From: an uncultured Gemella sp.
Lineage (GTDB): Bacteria; Bacillota; Bacilli; Staphylococcales; Gemellaceae
Direction of reading: 5' to 3'
Assembly (NCBI GenBank): GCA_947254465.1
Contig: CAMYEU010000023.1
Location: 1 to 14,101 of the forward strand
Length of the DNA stretch: 14,101 nt
The notes under the pieces were generated by a model. It was not told the DNA's origin. It did no database searches and was given only the letters and a program-made list of their open reading frames with translations. The position numbers and the translations under genes were made by a program. Positions 12,412 to 14,101 of this stretch are shown here, in pieces; the first letter of the stretch is position 1, and the number at the start of each line of letters is the position of its first letter.

Positions 12412-14101
12412 TGAGCGCATACGGAAGAACGGAATACGCTGGTCGTATAGATGAAAAATATGTAGGAAAAAAAGTAACATTAAAAGGTTGGGTTAGTAAA
12501 CGTCGTGACCTTGGTAACTTAATCTTTATAGATGTAAGAGATAGAATGGGTGTAGTTCAATGTGTATTCTCAGGAGAAAAAAATGCAGAATTACATGAAC
12601 TAGCTGGAACTTTAAGAAATGAATTCGTAGTTTCTATTGAAGGAGAAGTAGTATTAAGAAATGAATCTACTGTAAACGAGAAAATCGCATCAGGTAAAGT
12701 AGAAGTTATCGCTGATAAATTAGAAATTTTATCAAAAGCAAAAACATTGCCATTCGTATTAGATGATGCAAGTTTATCAAGTGAAGAGCTACGTCTAAAA
12801 TATCGTTACCTTGACTTAAGAAGAACAGAACTTGCAGAAGTATTACATTTACGTTCAAAAATTACTAAAGCAACAAGAGATTATTTAGACAACAACATGT
12901 TTGTTGATGTTGAAACACCGATCTTAACTAAGTCTACTCCAGAAGGAGCACGTGACTACTTAGTACCAAGTAGGGTTCACCCTGGTGAATTCTATGCATT
13001 ACCGCAATCACCACAATTATTTAAACAATTATTAATGGTTGCAGGATTTGACAGATACTATCAAGTAGCTCGTTGTTTCCGTGATGAAGATTTACGTGCA
13101 GACAGACAACCAGACTTTACACAAATCGATATGGAAATGAGCTTTATGTCGCAAGAAGAAATTCTTACTATGATAGAAGGTTTAATTGCTCATGTAATGA
13201 AAGAAGTTAAAGGTATCGATGTAGTATTACCATTCCCACGACTTGACTATGAAGAAGCGATGGAAAGATTTGGTAGTGATAAACCAGATACTCGTTTCGG
13301 AATGGAATTAAAAGATGTTAGTGATCTTGTTAAGAACTTAGACTTCAAAGTGTTCTCAAATGCAGTAGAACAAGGTGGAGCAGTAAAATGTATCGTAGCT
13401 AAAGGATGTGCAGAGCAATATTCTCGTAAAGATATTGACGCTTTAGGTAAATATGTTGCAAACTATGGAGCTAAAGGATTAGCATGGGTTAAAGTAACAG
13501 AAGAAGGATTAAATGGAGCAATTGCTAAATTCTTTACAGATGAAGTAGCACAAGAATTAGTAGCTCGTGTAGATGCAGAAGTTGGAGATATTATTCTATT
13601 TGCTGCAGACAGTAAGAAAGTATGCTATGCATCTTTAGGTGCATTACGTCAAAAATTAGCAGCTGATTTAGACTTAATTGATAAAGATAAATACAACTAT
13701 CTATGGGTAGTAAATTGGCCTTTATTAGAGTATGATGAAGAGAAAGGTCGTTATAGTGCAGCTCACCACCCATTCACAATGCCAAAAGTAGAAGATGTAG
13801 AGTTATTAGAAACTGCACCAGAAAAAGCATATGCACAAGCTTATGATATAGTACTTAATGGATATGAGTTAGGGGGAGGAAGTATCCGTATTTACGATAA
13901 AGAAGTTCAATCTTCTATGTTTAAAGCACTAGGATTCACACAAGAACAAGCACAAGAGCAATTTGGATTCTTATTAGATGCATTTGAATATGGTGTACCA
14001 CCTCACGGAGGATGTGCATTAGGATTAGATAGATTCGTTATGTTATTAGCTGGACGTGATAACTTACGTGATACAATTGCGTTCCCTAAAACTGCGAATG
14101 C
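12411..14101 (+). CDS. aspS: Aspartyl-tRNA synthetase, 3' end beyond window
   Basis: 563 complete codons are present, with no stop before the window ends. The usual length is about 590, so only some 25 residues are missing. The N-terminal OB-fold anticodon-binding domain (about 1-110) has GWVSKRRDLGNLIFIDVRD. The class II catalytic domain has motif 2 FRDEDLRADRQPDFTQ (about 223-238), a bacterial GAD insertion (about 290-420) and motif 3 ending GLDR (538-541), followed by IAFPKTAN. The enzyme attaches aspartate to tRNA-Asp. Leu34 in RRDLG is the residue I recall from discriminating AspRSs, where non-discriminating forms often have His; that is from memory and not decisive. GAGAGGAG lies seven bases before the ATG, inside the end of hisS. 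It is co-transcribed with hisS under the T-box. Confidence 0.96.
   Translation, partial: MSAYGRTEYAGRIDEKYVGKKVTLKGWVSKRRDLGNLIFIDVRDRMGVVQCVFSGEKNAELHELAGTLRNEFVVSIEGEVVLRNESTVNEKIASGKVEVIADKLEILSKAKTLPFVLDDASLSSEELRLKYRYLDLRRTELAEVLHLRSKITKATRDYLDNNMFVDVETPILTKSTPEGARDYLVPSRVHPGEFYALPQSPQLFKQLLMVAGFDRYYQVARCFRDEDLRADRQPDFTQIDMEMSFMSQEEILTMIEGLIAHVMKEVKGIDVVLPFPRLDYEEAMERFGSDKPDTRFGMELKDVSDLVKNLDFKVFSNAVEQGGAVKCIVAKGCAEQYSRKDIDALGKYVANYGAKGLAWVKVTEEGLNGAIAKFFTDEVAQELVARVDAEVGDIILFAADSKKVCYASLGALRQKLAADLDLIDKDKYNYLWVVNWPLLEYDEEKGRYSAAHHPFTMPKVEDVELLETAPEKAYAQAYDIVLNGYELGGGSIRIYDKEVQSSMFKALGFTQEQAQEQFGFLLDAFEYGVPPHGGCALGLDRFVMLLAGRDNLRDTIAFPKTAN

Noticed and set aside
13591..13773. Minus-strand 60-codon ORF inside aspS
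   Set aside because: Shadow of the aspS coding frame with no ribosome binding site or promoter; the other short antisense ORFs within large genes were left out for the same reason.
1..14101. CRISPR arrays, insertion sequences, prophage, tRNA or rRNA genes
   Set aside because: Looked for spaced direct repeats, transposase-like ORFs with terminal repeats, and tRNA cloverleaf signatures on both strands; none seen.

Overview
The window comes from a low-GC Gram-positive bacterium (Bacillota). It has AT-rich codon use, AGGAGG-type ribosome binding sites, TATAAT promoters, a T-box leader, an RNA polymerase delta subunit, and the orders DUF1934-argS-rpoE and hisS-aspS known from Bacillales. Overall protein character resembles Gemella or a close relative, but this is recognition from memory, not a search.

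Layout. Bases 2-1408 hold the 3' part of an FtsX-type ABC permease. Thirteen bases later (1422-1706) is a 94-codon gene that standard callers would miss or call broken, because codon 31 is an in-frame TGA. The reading frame is similar to the HesB/IscA fold on both sides of the TGA. The TGA follows a TGT (Cys), and a 7-bp stem with a GGGTTT loop lies 18 bases downstream. I read it as a selenocysteine-containing HesB-like protein with a bacterial SECIS. Facing it on the minus strand (1764-3656) is a two-gene operon: a YdjY-type lipoprotein with a CxxCxxxCP motif, then a TVP38/DedA-family membrane protein with an unusual four-helix N-terminal extension. A bidirectional terminator separates the two sides.

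From about 3972 a plus-strand translation operon runs ABC-F ATPase, DUF1934 protein, argS, rpoE, and ends at a terminator near 8557. Two single-gene units follow, a cold-shock protein and RidA, each with its own promoter and a roughly 150-base 5' leader. A minus-strand gene of unknown function (9702-10565) encodes a membrane-anchored, charged, largely helical extracytoplasmic protein. Finally a T-box leader (about 10857-11080) controls hisS and aspS. They overlap by one base, and aspS runs off the right end.

The main discovery candidate is the TGA-containing gene with its SECIS-like hairpin, next to a thiol-rich lipoprotein and TVP38 pair. Most of the rest is conserved translation machinery. 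A smaller puzzle is the T-box: the discriminator-pairing base and specifier loop do not fit tRNA-His cleanly.
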